From positions 1 through 26,007 of the forward strand of contig CANHBE010000007.1 in the NCBI GenBank assembly GCA_947458575.1: 26,007 bases of DNA, written 5' to 3'. Of this stretch, positions 1-7,219 are shown piece by piece (positions within the stretch are counted from its first letter, which is position 1; each line of letters opens with the position of its first letter). This stretch comes from Flavobacteriaceae bacterium. Lineage in GTDB: Bacteria; Bacteroidota; Bacteroidia; Flavobacteriales; Flavobacteriaceae. The notes under the pieces were generated by a model. The model did no database searches. It saw only the letters and a list, made by a program, of their open reading frames with translations, and was not told the DNA's origin. The translations under genes were made by a program, and so were the position numbers.

Positions 1-512
1 TCTCCTTCATTGATAAAAAGAGGAACGTTAATTGTCGCACCGGTTTCCACTGTAGCCGATTTTGTGGCGTTGGTAGCTGTGTTTCCTTTAACTCCCGGCT
101 CAGCGTAGGTCACTTCCAAAACTACTGAAGCAGGCATATCGACAGACAACGGTAAATCTGTTTCCGTATTGATACTAACCATGACACTTTCACCTTCCTT
201 TAATAATTCGGGAGAATCAAGAATGTCTTTATTGAGCGAAATCTGTTCGAAAGTTTCAACATTCATAAAGTGAAATAAATTTCCTTCAGGGTATAAGAAT
301 TGGAACTTGTGATTCTCAACACGAACCTCTTCAATTTTATGACCCGCTGAAAAAGTATTATCTAAAACTTTCCCATTAGTCAAACTTTTCAGCTTGGTTC
401 TAACGAAAGCAGGTCCTTTACCTGGTTTCACATGGAGAAACTCAATAATTTTGTAAATATCATTATTGTACTTGATACACAATCCGTTTTTGATGTCTGC
501 AGTAGATGCCAT
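1..512 (-). CDS. efp: Elongation factor P, 3' end cut by the window edge
   Basis: EF-P binds the ribosome between the P and E sites and relieves stalling at consecutive prolines. The frame from ATG at 512 gives about 170 residues of a protein usually near 188, beginning MASTADIKNGLCIKYNNDIY. The N-terminal KOW-like domain holds the loop PGKGPAFVRTK, whose Lys32 is at the place of the modified lysine in other EF-Ps. The following OB domains are recognisable (FLYPEGNLFHFMN, LPLSVDMPASVVLEV, EPGVKGNTATNATK). The last residues and stop lie outside the window. It is the last visible gene of the minus-strand lpx block, 104 bp after lpxA. The gap has no clear promoter box but carries an 8-bp tandem repeat right before the start. 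Confidence 0.95.
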   Translation of the reverse strand, partial: MASTADIKNGLCIKYNNDIYKIIEFLHVKPGKGPAFVRTKLKSLTNGKVLDNTFSAGHKIEEVRVENHKFQFLYPEGNLFHFMNVETFEQISLNKDILDSPELLKEGESVMVSINTETDLPLSVDMPASVVLEVTYAEPGVKGNTATNATKSATVETGATINVPLFINEG

Positions 513-518
513 TTTAAT

Positions 519-558
519 ATGTTTATTTGTTTAATCGTTTAAATGTTTAATCGTTTTT
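519..558 (-). repeat. Five degenerate 8-bp tandem repeats in the efp leader
   Basis: Read on the plus strand, the units are ATGTTTAT, TTGTTTAA, TCGTTTAA, ATGTTTAA and TCGTTTTT, in strict 8-bp register. They end 6 bp before the efp start codon. The core GTTTAA is shared by three units. Similar 7-bp ladders precede two other genes in this window. Their role is unknown; they could simply be AT-rich leader sequence that expanded by slippage. Confidence 0.7.
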
Positions 559-616
559 GTTGGAGAAATTTCTCGATATTGCTAGGGTGATATCTCTAGA
601 TTCTTAGTTCAATTTC

Positions 617-1402
617 TCAATAGTTCCCGGAATAACCCTTCATAATACCACGTGATGAATTTCTGATAAAGTCTAAAATCTCGTCTCGTTCGGGTGTCGC
701 TTCCATTTCAGCTTCAATGATACTTAACGCCTGGGTCGTATTATAGTTCTTTTGATATAAAATTCTGTAGATATCTTGAATCTCACGAATTTTATCCGTT
801 GAAAATCCACGTCTTCTCAAACCTACAGAGTTAATTCCAACATATGAAAGTGGTTCCTTTGCAGCTTTTGTGTATGGCGGAACGTCCTTTCTAACCAGTG
901 AACCACCAGACACCATCGCATGATCACCAATATGAATGAACTGATGAACAGCGGCAAGACCTCCAATAATCGCGTGATTTCCAATCACAACATGCCCTGC
1001 CAATGCTACGCCGTTGACAATAATAGCATTGTCTCCAATATGGCAATCGTGCGCGATATGCGCAGTAGCCATAACCAAACAATTATTTCCTAGGGTTGTT
1101 TGCCCTGAAGCGATTGTACCTCGATTGATCGTTACGCATTCTCTGATGGTACAATTATCTCCAATTATCACAAGAGAGTCTTCGCCACCAAACTTTAGAT
1201 CTTGAGGAATCGCAGAGATAACTGCTCCTGGAAAAATATTGCAGTTTTTTCCGATCCTTGCGCCTTCCATAATCGTAACGTTAGATCCGATCCAAGTTCC
1301 GTCACCAATAATCACATTATTGTGAATGGTTGTAAAAGGCTCTATTACTACGTTCTTGGCAATTTTTGCGCCGGGATGTACATAGGCTAATGGTTGATTC
1401 AT
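617..1402 (-). CDS. lpxA: Acyl-ACP--UDP-N-acetylglucosamine O-acyltransferase (LpxA)
   Basis: LpxA transfers a 3-hydroxyacyl chain from ACP to the 3-OH of UDP-GlcNAc, the first step of lipid A synthesis, in the cytoplasm. The 261-residue length is normal. Left-handed beta-helix hexapeptide repeats run through about residues 8-185, followed by an alpha-helical tail. The motif AHIAHDC at residues 114-120 aligns with the E. coli catalytic region, making His118 the likely general base. The segment HQFIHIGDHAMVSGG has a glycine at the position that acts as hydrocarbon ruler in E. coli LpxA, which would allow a long acyl chain (inference). It follows lpxC/fabZ by 133 bp in the same direction, and that gap holds a 28-codon candidate ORF. 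Confidence 0.96.
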   Translation of the reverse strand: MNQPLAYVHPGAKIAKNVVIEPFTTIHNNVIIGDGTWIGSNVTIMEGARIGKNCNIFPGAVISAIPQDLKFGGEDSLVIIGDNCTIRECVTINRGTIASGQTTLGNNCLVMATAHIAHDCHIGDNAIIVNGVALAGHVVIGNHAIIGGLAAVHQFIHIGDHAMVSGGSLVRKDVPPYTKAAKEPLSYVGINSVGLRRRGFSTDKIREIQDIYRILYQKNYNTTQALSIIEAEMEATPERDEILDFIRNSSRGIMKGYSGNY

Positions 1403-1426
1403 ATATCGATTTATTCGGTTAATTTA

Positions 1427-1513
1427 TCAAACGCTCTTCACGATTGAATTTATTTGGTCAATTGTTGTTGCTAAAGACTTTATTTTGGTGAGCACATTTT
1501 GTATTTCTCCCAT
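1427..1513 (-). CDS. Candidate 28-residue small protein between lpxC/fabZ and lpxA
   Basis: An ATG at 1513 opens a frame of 28 codons ending in TGA at 1427. It starts 22 nt after the lpxC/fabZ stop and ends 24 nt before lpxA, so it fills the operon gap neatly. The predicted peptide starts MGEIQNVLTKIKSLATTI and alternates hydrophobic and polar residues in a way that fits an amphipathic helix. I do not recognise a family. There is no Shine-Dalgarno site, but that is normal here. An ORF this short arises by chance often enough that conservation would be needed to accept it. Confidence 0.3.
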   Translation of the reverse strand: MGEIQNVLTKIKSLATTIDQINSIVKSV

Positions 1514-1535
1514 CTTATTTCAATCTCTAATTTCT

Positions 1536-2924
1536 TTATTGCTTTTTGGCAATTTGAGCCATCAGTTCCGCTTCTGCTACTAATTTACCGTTAGCATAAG
1601 CATTCGCTTGCATATGACAAATTCCGCGACGAATCGGGCTAATCAAATCACACTTGAAAAATAATGTATCTCCGGGCAAGACTTTATGTTTGAACTTTAC
1701 ATTATCTATTTTCATAAAGAAAGTCAAATAATTCTCTGGATCCGGTACAGTACTCAATACCAAAATACCACCTGTCTGCGCCATTGCTTCTATAATCAGT
1801 ACACCTGGCATAACCGGTGCGTCAGGAAAATGACCAACAAAGAAAGGCTCATTCATAGTCACATTTTTCAATCCAACCACATGTGTACCAGACAATTCAA
1901 ATATCTTATCTACCAACAAAAATGGCGGTCGATGTGGCAGCATAGACATGATTTTGTGGATATCCATCAGCGGCTCTTGATTTAAATCATACACAGGTAT
2001 TTGGTTCCGCTGTTCAATTTTAATGATCTTCGCCATTTTCTTTGCAAACTGCGTATTAACAAAATGTCCGGGCTTGTTCGCAATTACTTTTCCTTGAATT
2101 CTTGTTCCAATTAATGCCAAATCTCCGATGACATCTAGCAATTTATGACGTGCTGCTTCATTCGGATAATGCAAAGTTAAATTATCTAATATGCCATTAG
2201 GCTTAACAGAAATGGAGTCTTTACCAAATGCCTTTTTTAAGTTGTTCATCGTTTTTTCGGAGATCTCTTTGTCGACATAAACAATCGCATTATTGAGATC
2301 ACCGCCTTTGATGAGTCCTTCATCAAGAAGTGTTTCTAATTCGTGAAGAAAACTGAAGGTTCTAGAATCTGCAATTTCCTCCTTAAAATCGTTCATATGC
2401 TTCAAGGTCGCATTTTGTGTTCCTAGCACTTTTGTACCAAAATCAACCATTGCTGTTACTTGATATTCATCACTTGGCATTACCAAAATCTCGCTACCCG
2501 TCGCTTCATCCGTAAAAGAGATTATTTCTTTAACCACATATACATTTCTCGCAGCATCTTGCTCTTCAATTCCAACTTTTTCAATTGCTTCAACAAAAAA
2601 CTTAGACGATCCATCCATAATTGGAGGTTCAGACTCATCCAATTCTACAATGACATTATCCAAATCGCAACCAACAAATGCAGCGAGAACATGCTCTGAC
2701 GTCTGAATCTTCACGCCCAACTTTTCAAGGTTTGTTCCTCTTTGCGTGTTAACTACATAATTAGCATCGGCTTCAATTACTGGAGCACCTTCCAGATCAA
2801 CGCGAACAAAGGTATAGCCGTTATTTACCGGAGCCGGCTTAAAAGTCATTTTGACTTCTTTACCGGTGTGTAATCCAACGCCTACTAGAGAAATTTCACC
2901 CTTGATGGTTTTCTGTTTAACCAT
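1536..2924 (-). CDS. lpxC/fabZ: Bifunctional LpxC deacetylase / FabZ 3-hydroxyacyl-ACP dehydratase
   Basis: This is a fused enzyme of 462 residues. Residues 1 to about 305 are LpxC, the zinc UDP-3-O-acyl-GlcNAc deacetylase and committed step of lipid A synthesis. Its likely zinc ligands are His78 (in SEHVLAAF), His260 and Asp264 (in HKLLDVIGD); His287 (GHFVNTQ) is the conserved active-site histidine. Residues about 318-462 are FabZ, a hot-dog-fold dehydratase of fatty-acid elongation; its motif GHFPDAPVMPGVLIIEAMAQ supplies His365 and Glu379. The fusion is characteristic of Bacteroidota. It places in one chain two enzymes that draw on the same 3-hydroxyacyl-ACP pool. The start is 3 nt after the lpxD stop, so the genes are surely cotranscribed. 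Both active sites look intact. Confidence 0.97.
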   Translation of the reverse strand: MVKQKTIKGEISLVGVGLHTGKEVKMTFKPAPVNNGYTFVRVDLEGAPVIEADANYVVNTQRGTNLEKLGVKIQTSEHVLAAFVGCDLDNVIVELDESEPPIMDGSSKFFVEAIEKVGIEEQDAARNVYVVKEIISFTDEATGSEILVMPSDEYQVTAMVDFGTKVLGTQNATLKHMNDFKEEIADSRTFSFLHELETLLDEGLIKGGDLNNAIVYVDKEISEKTMNNLKKAFGKDSISVKPNGILDNLTLHYPNEAARHKLLDVIGDLALIGTRIQGKVIANKPGHFVNTQFAKKMAKIIKIEQRNQIPVYDLNQEPLMDIHKIMSMLPHRPPFLLVDKIFELSGTHVVGLKNVTMNEPFFVGHFPDAPVMPGVLIIEAMAQTGGILVLSTVPDPENYLTFFMKIDNVKFKHKVLPGDTLFFKCDLISPIRRGICHMQANAYANGKLVAEAELMAQIAKKQ

Positions 2925-2927
2925 AAC

Positions 2928-3959
2928 TTACTTATTTTGATTTATTGATTTCTTTAATGCTTCAAGTTCAGCTACAATCTTTGATAGGTTTCTAAAATGA
3001 ACGTAGGATTTACTAAAATCGCTGTAGCTAAAGGAAGGGCTTCCCTGCAGTATTTCATTGTCTTTAACATTTCTTCCTATTCCTGACTGCGCTTGTATTC
3101 GAACATTATTGCCTATAACTAAGTGACCTGCAAAACCAACCTGTCCGCCAATGACACAGTTTTTTCCAATTTTTGTGGAACCTGCAACGCCTGTTTGGGC
3201 TGCAATTACGGTATGTTCACCAATCTCTACATTGTGCGCAATTTGAATTTGATTGTCTAGCTTAACTCCTTTTCGGATAATCGTCGATCCCATAGTGGCT
3301 CGATCAATAGATGTTGATGCACCAATTTCTACTTGGTCTTCGATAATAACATTTCCAATTTGAGGGATTTTCAGGTAAGTTCCGTCGGAATCCGGGGCAA
3401 AACCAAAACCATCTGAACCTATAATGACGCCTGAATGAAAAATACAATTACTGCCTATCTCACAATCATGATAAATCTTTGTACCAGAATACAAAGTCAC
3501 GTGGTCACCGATTGTGACATTATCGCCGATAAAGCAATTGGGATAGATCTTTACATTATTTCCAATTGTTACATTTGAGCCAATGTAGCTAAAGCTGCCC
3601 AGATAAAAGTTTGATCCGTAGCTGACTAGATTTCCAATCACTGTATACTCCTCTATACCAGCCTTTTTATCTTTTCTGGCCTGATCATAAAAAGTCAACA
3701 ATTTCGTAAATGCCATGTAAGCATCTTCCACTTGAATCATGGTAGTTGCTACTTCCATTTCCGGAACAAATGAGTTGTTAACGATTGTAATTGTTGCTTT
3801 TGTAGTATAGAGATACGATTCGTATTTTGGGTTGGCAAGAAAGGTTAAAGTACCTTCTTTTCCTTCTTCAATTTTTGAAAAAGATGAAACTTCAGCATCT
3901 GGATTACCAACTACTTTGCCTTCCAATACACCCGCTATTTGTTCTGCTGTAAATTTCAT
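2928..3959 (-). CDS. lpxD: UDP-3-O-(3-hydroxyacyl)glucosamine N-acyltransferase (LpxD)
   Basis: LpxD adds the second, N-linked 3-hydroxyacyl chain after LpxC has deacetylated the sugar. The 343 residues comprise an N-terminal uridine-binding domain (about 1-100, with TLTFLANPKYESYL), a long hexapeptide-repeat beta-helix (about 105-310) and a short C-terminal helix. The motif QIQIAHNVEIGEH carries the likely catalytic His242, and GSDGFGFAPD (181-190) is a conserved family stretch. It is the first gene of the tight lpxD-lpxC/fabZ pair. A promoter -7 match at 4050-4057 lies about 90 nt upstream of the ATG. Confidence 0.97.
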   Translation of the reverse strand: MKFTAEQIAGVLEGKVVGNPDAEVSSFSKIEEGKEGTLTFLANPKYESYLYTTKATITIVNNSFVPEMEVATTMIQVEDAYMAFTKLLTFYDQARKDKKAGIEEYTVIGNLVSYGSNFYLGSFSYIGSNVTIGNNVKIYPNCFIGDNVTIGDHVTLYSGTKIYHDCEIGSNCIFHSGVIIGSDGFGFAPDSDGTYLKIPQIGNVIIEDQVEIGASTSIDRATMGSTIIRKGVKLDNQIQIAHNVEIGEHTVIAAQTGVAGSTKIGKNCVIGGQVGFAGHLVIGNNVRIQAQSGIGRNVKDNEILQGSPSFSYSDFSKSYVHFRNLSKIVAELEALKKSINQNK

Positions 3960-4049
3960 TCTTTTGGGTCAAAAAACACCTAGTTCGTTTGAAGCTCGTA
4001 ATCAGTCCACAATGCCATTTGCATCTAGTTCTCTAGTTTTGACAGAGCA

Positions 4050-4057
4050 CAAAAATA
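4050..4057 (-). promoter_or_regulatory. -7 promoter element upstream of lpxD
   Basis: The minus strand reads TATTTTTG, a full match to the Bacteroidota -7 consensus TAnnTTTG. It sits just past the stop of the HD-domain gene and would start transcription near 4043, leaving a leader of about 85 nt for lpxD. No convincing -33 element was found at the usual distance. Confidence 0.45.
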
Positions 4058-4077
4058 TAAAAAATAGCTTTCGAAAT

Positions 4078-5313
4078 TTAACTTTCAATAAGTTGTTTTG
4101 GGTAGCAGAGATAATATTTTGTAACCGCCTTTGACAAGGCTTTTAAATTTAACTGATCAGAGGCTTCTACTATGTCTTCGATTGATTTGTCTTTCTTTAG
4201 AATATGAATTGGTTCAGCGTCTTTTCGGTAGGCCTGATTCTCAATCTTTCCCTTAAAAATAAAGTACTTCGCATCCTGTATGCTGCAATGGTGCAACTTT
4301 GAAAATTTATCAATCAAAGCTGTTGATGCATCCTTGTCGAATTTTTCACTGCTTAATTTGATTTTCAACAAATCACGATTAATAATCATTTTACTCATAC
4401 TACTGAGAATAAAATCATCAGATTCTTGCCAGCTTTTTATTGCGCTAATAATATCAAAATCATCAAGTTGAGAAAACTTACTTAAAACATCACTGTCAAA
4501 TTTGTCGTAATCAATTTTATGATGTAAGAAATACAAAAGCGCTTTGCTTGCTTGTAACTCGTGCCCTTTCAATGTCAATTCCTTTGCTCTCTTCAATATT
4601 TTTGTCAAAATCAATTCAGCCACTAAACTAGTTTTATGCAAATAGGCCTGCCAATACATGAGCCGCCGGGCCATTAGAAATTTTTCAATGGAGTAAATTC
4701 CTTTTTCTTCCATAACCAGCACATCGTCAACAACATTCAGCATCTGTATGAGTCGATCAGAATTGATATTTCCCTCTGCAACGCCGGTATAAAAACTATC
4801 GCGTTTCAAATAGTCCATTCGATCCATATCGAGTTGACTTGATATCAGTTGCAACATGAATTTGCGATGGTAATCACCTTTGAAAATTTGTATGGCTAAG
4901 GTCAACTTTCCATGAAATTCCTCATTTAATCGGTTCATAAACAGAAGCGAAATTGCCTCATGATGCACATCTTCCACAATACTGTGTTCCATTGCGTGAG
5001 AAAACGGACCGTGGCCAATATCGTGCAATAGAATAGCAATTAGTAGCGCGTTCTCTTCTTCTTCATTGATGCTTACTCCCTTAAATTTAAGGACTTCAAT
5101 TGCTTTTTGCATCAAATGCATACAGCCCAATGCATGATGAAATCGGGTATGATTTGCTCCGGGATAGACCAAATAAGATAATCCCATCTGGGTGATACGA
5201 CGCAATCTTTGAAAATAGGGATGCTGGATTAGATCATATAACAACGGATTTGGAATCGTAATGAATCCATAAATCGGATCGTTTAAAATTTTCAGCTTGT
5301 TTATTTGACTCAC
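4078..5313 (-). CDS. HD-domain phosphohydrolase (COG1078-like)
   Basis: The protein belongs to the metal-dependent HD superfamily that includes dNTP triphosphohydrolases of the SAMHD1 / YdhJ type; the true substrate is unknown. I place the start at GTG 5313 (411 residues), giving MSQINKLKILNDPIYGFI, where family proteins normally begin. An upstream in-frame ATG at 5382 lies before a promoter -7 match at 5335-5342, so it should not be in the transcript. Metal-binding motifs are visible: HTRFHHALG (residues 55-63), the HD doublet at His97-Asp98 in LLHDIGHGPFSHAMEH, and LDMDRMDYLKRDS further on. It is followed by lpxD 118 bp downstream, which has its own candidate promoter. Confidence 0.85.
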   Translation of the reverse strand: MSQINKLKILNDPIYGFITIPNPLLYDLIQHPYFQRLRRITQMGLSYLVYPGANHTRFHHALGCMHLMQKAIEVLKFKGVSINEEEENALLIAILLHDIGHGPFSHAMEHSIVEDVHHEAISLLFMNRLNEEFHGKLTLAIQIFKGDYHRKFMLQLISSQLDMDRMDYLKRDSFYTGVAEGNINSDRLIQMLNVVDDVLVMEEKGIYSIEKFLMARRLMYWQAYLHKTSLVAELILTKILKRAKELTLKGHELQASKALLYFLHHKIDYDKFDSDVLSKFSQLDDFDIISAIKSWQESDDFILSSMSKMIINRDLLKIKLSSEKFDKDASTALIDKFSKLHHCSIQDAKYFIFKGKIENQAYRKDAEPIHILKKDKSIEDIVEASDQLNLKALSKAVTKYYLCYPKQLIES

Positions 5314-5334
5314 AAATACCTGGTTTAATGGCAG

Positions 5335-5342
5335 CAAATATA
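5335..5342 (-). promoter_or_regulatory. -7 promoter element of the HD-domain gene
   Basis: The minus strand reads TATATTTG, matching TAnnTTTG exactly. It is 21 nt before the GTG start at 5313 and inside the longer reading frame, which is the reason for choosing the GTG. Confidence 0.6.
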
Positions 5343-5469
5343 GGTATTTATGTCTAGTATTTTTTGTGCAATTCAACAACAACTACGATCTACTATTCTA
5401 CTTCAGTTGGTTTCTCAAATCAAAAAAAATACATTTACGGCGTTTTATTGGAGATAATGATAATTTGTA

Positions 5470-6324
5470 ATGAGAATTAAGATTCAAAATAATGAACTTA
5501 TAGCTGAATTTAACAGCAAAGGTGCGGAGCTTCAATCTTTGAAAAGTTGTCGTTCGCAACGCGACTATATCTGGGAAGGCAATCCGGAAATTTGGGGTAA
5601 ACACGCGCCGATCTTGTTTCCCATCGTTGGCACTTTGAAAGAAAATCAATATCACTACAAAAACAAGATTTATGCATCACCGAGACATGGTTTTGCACGT
5701 GATATGGTGTTTGAAGTTATTAGCGTCTCGTTACACTCAGTAGTGTTTTCATTGAAAGCTAATGCACAAACAAAAGAGATTTATCCATTTGATTTTGAGC
5801 TTCAAATTGACTATTCTCTTATCAAGAATAACTTAGAAATTAACTATCACGTTATCAATCACGATTGCGAAAGAATGCCATTTTCTATTGGCGGTCATCC
5901 GGCATTTGCAACACCGAAGAACTTTGATTCGTACTCCTTAGAGTTTGAAGAATCTGAGAATTTGGAATCATACACTCTAGAAAATGATTTGCTTTCCAAT
6001 ACAACAGTGACTATTCCGATAAATGATAGAAAGCTTCCCCTTACCTACCGTTTATTCGAAAAAGATGCGCTGATTTTCAAAAAACTAAATTCAAAAAGAA
6101 TCTCATTACTTGAGGAAAACGAGCCGATTCTTCACTTTCATTTTGAAAATTTTAAAAACTTTGGTATATGGACTAAGATCAATGCGCCGTTTATTTGTCT
6201 TGAGCCTTGGTTGGGATATTCCGATTTGGCTGCTTCTGATGGGAATATTGAAAACAAAGAAGGCATCCTTTTTCTAGAGGCTGGCAAAACGTTTAAATGC
6301 TGTTATCGTATAGAAATAATTTAA
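5470..6324 (+). CDS. Aldose 1-epimerase family protein (LacX-like)
   Basis: The 284-residue protein resembles the galactose mutarotase fold that interconverts alpha and beta anomers of sugars. Its N-terminus MRIKIQNNELIAEFNSKGAE, the block WGKHAPILFPIVG (about 39-51), RHGFARD (about 74-80), the histidine motif IGGHPAF and the late acidic motif CLEPWLGYSD fit the COG2017 / LacX branch, in which two histidines and a glutamate form the active site. No signal peptide is visible, so it is probably cytoplasmic. The substrate cannot be told from sequence, and no sugar operon surrounds it. It is divergent from the HD-domain gene and followed by a GNAT gene 10 bp later, probably in one transcript. Confidence 0.85.
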   Translation: MRIKIQNNELIAEFNSKGAELQSLKSCRSQRDYIWEGNPEIWGKHAPILFPIVGTLKENQYHYKNKIYASPRHGFARDMVFEVISVSLHSVVFSLKANAQTKEIYPFDFELQIDYSLIKNNLEINYHVINHDCERMPFSIGGHPAFATPKNFDSYSLEFEESENLESYTLENDLLSNTTVTIPINDRKLPLTYRLFEKDALIFKKLNSKRISLLEENEPILHFHFENFKNFGIWTKINAPFICLEPWLGYSDLAASDGNIENKEGILFLEAGKTFKCCYRIEII

Positions 6325-6334
6325 ATCCAATCGC

Positions 6335-6898
6335 ATGCTACCCATTAATTTCAATCCATTTCAAAATCTTGAAACAAATAGACTTTTGCTCCGAAAGCTC
6401 AGCAATTCAGATGTAACAGAAGTATTTGAGTTTCGCAGTAACGCTACTGTGATGCAATATATTCCGAGACCACTGTTGCAAAATGAAGCTGAAGCTATAG
6501 AACATATTGCCATGATTAATGAAAAAATAGAAAATAATGAAGGAATCAATTGGGCGATCACACTCAAAGGAAACCCAAAACTAATTGGAATTATTGGTCA
6601 CTTTCGAATTCAACCTCAAAACTACCGTTCTGAAATTGGTTACATGATCTCGCCCGAATACCACGGAAAAGGAATTGTCACTGAAGCAATCCATGAAGTG
6701 GTTCGCTATGGCTTTGAAAAAATGAAATTGCATTCTATTGAAGCAATCATCGACCCGAGAAATCTTGCTTCTGAACGTGTACTACAAAAAAACGGATTTA
6801 CAAAAGAAGCACACATCCTAGAAAATGAATACTTCAATGGTGAATTTCTCGATACAGTTATCTATTCTTTACTGAGAAGAAACTTCAAAAGTCGATAA
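6335..6898 (+). CDS. GNAT family N-acetyltransferase (RimJ/RimL-like)
   Basis: The 187-residue protein opens with NLETNRLLLRKLSNSDVTEV, the standard beginning of RimJ/RimL-type acetyltransferases. The acetyl-CoA binding region is EIGYMISPEYHGKGIVTEA, with the Q/R-x-x-G-x-G/A loop represented by YHGKGI. IIDPRNLASERVLQKNGF near the C-terminus is the typical closing motif. These enzymes acetylate protein N-termini, antibiotics or small amines; the substrate here is unknown. It lies 10 bp after the epimerase-like gene. Its stop is one base away from the stop of the convergent VF530 gene. Confidence 0.88.
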   Translation: MLPINFNPFQNLETNRLLLRKLSNSDVTEVFEFRSNATVMQYIPRPLLQNEAEAIEHIAMINEKIENNEGINWAITLKGNPKLIGIIGHFRIQPQNYRSEIGYMISPEYHGKGIVTEAIHEVVRYGFEKMKLHSIEAIIDPRNLASERVLQKNGFTKEAHILENEYFNGEFLDTVIYSLLRRNFKSR

Positions 6899-6899
6899 C

Positions 6900-7130
6900 T
6901 TATTTTTCAAACTTCGGAATGGTTCTCAGATACAATTCTTCCACTTTCTTTCTAGCCCAAGCTGTTTTTCTCAAAAAAGTCAAACTAGACTTCACGCTCG
7001 GATTCTCCGAGAAGCATCTGATTTTAATCAGTTCAGCCAAAGTATCAAACCCGTAATAGTCAACTAATTGTTCAACAATTTTTTGCAGTGTAACACCATG
7101 TAACGGATCTTTCGAGGAATTTGCTTGCAT
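6900..7130 (-). CDS. VF530 family (DUF2132) small DNA-binding-like protein
   Basis: This 76-residue protein carries the VF530/DUF2132 signature almost throughout: DPLHGVTLQKIVEQLVDYYG, then RCFSENPSVKSSLTFLRKT and WARKKVEELYL. The family fold is a small helical bundle proposed to bind nucleic acid, and its cellular role is not established. The gene is complete and ends tail to tail with the GNAT gene. No exact promoter -7 box was found in front; CACTTTTG ending about 7 nt before the ATG is one mismatch off. Confidence 0.88.
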   Translation of the reverse strand: MQANSSKDPLHGVTLQKIVEQLVDYYGFDTLAELIKIRCFSENPSVKSSLTFLRKTAWARKKVEELYLRTIPKFEK

Positions 7131-7163
7131 CAGTCAAAAGTGCAATTACACATCATCAATTCA

Positions 7164-7195
7164 CAAAAAAACCATCAAAATAAAAATTTGATGGC
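7164..7195 (-). terminator. Rho-independent terminator of the S8 peptidase gene
   Basis: On the minus strand an 8-bp stem CCATCAAA / TTTGATGG with a 7-nt AT-rich loop is followed by seven T residues. It lies about 25 nt after the peptidase stop codon. Confidence 0.8.
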
Positions 7196-7219
7196 TTTCA
7201 TTGTTATCAACAAAAATTG

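Noticed and set aside
5398..5698. Minus-strand frames covering the start of the aldose-epimerase-like gene
   Set aside because: They overlap a conserved family N-terminus on the plus strand and show no family match; the region between 5383 and 5469 is better read as a divergent intergenic gap.
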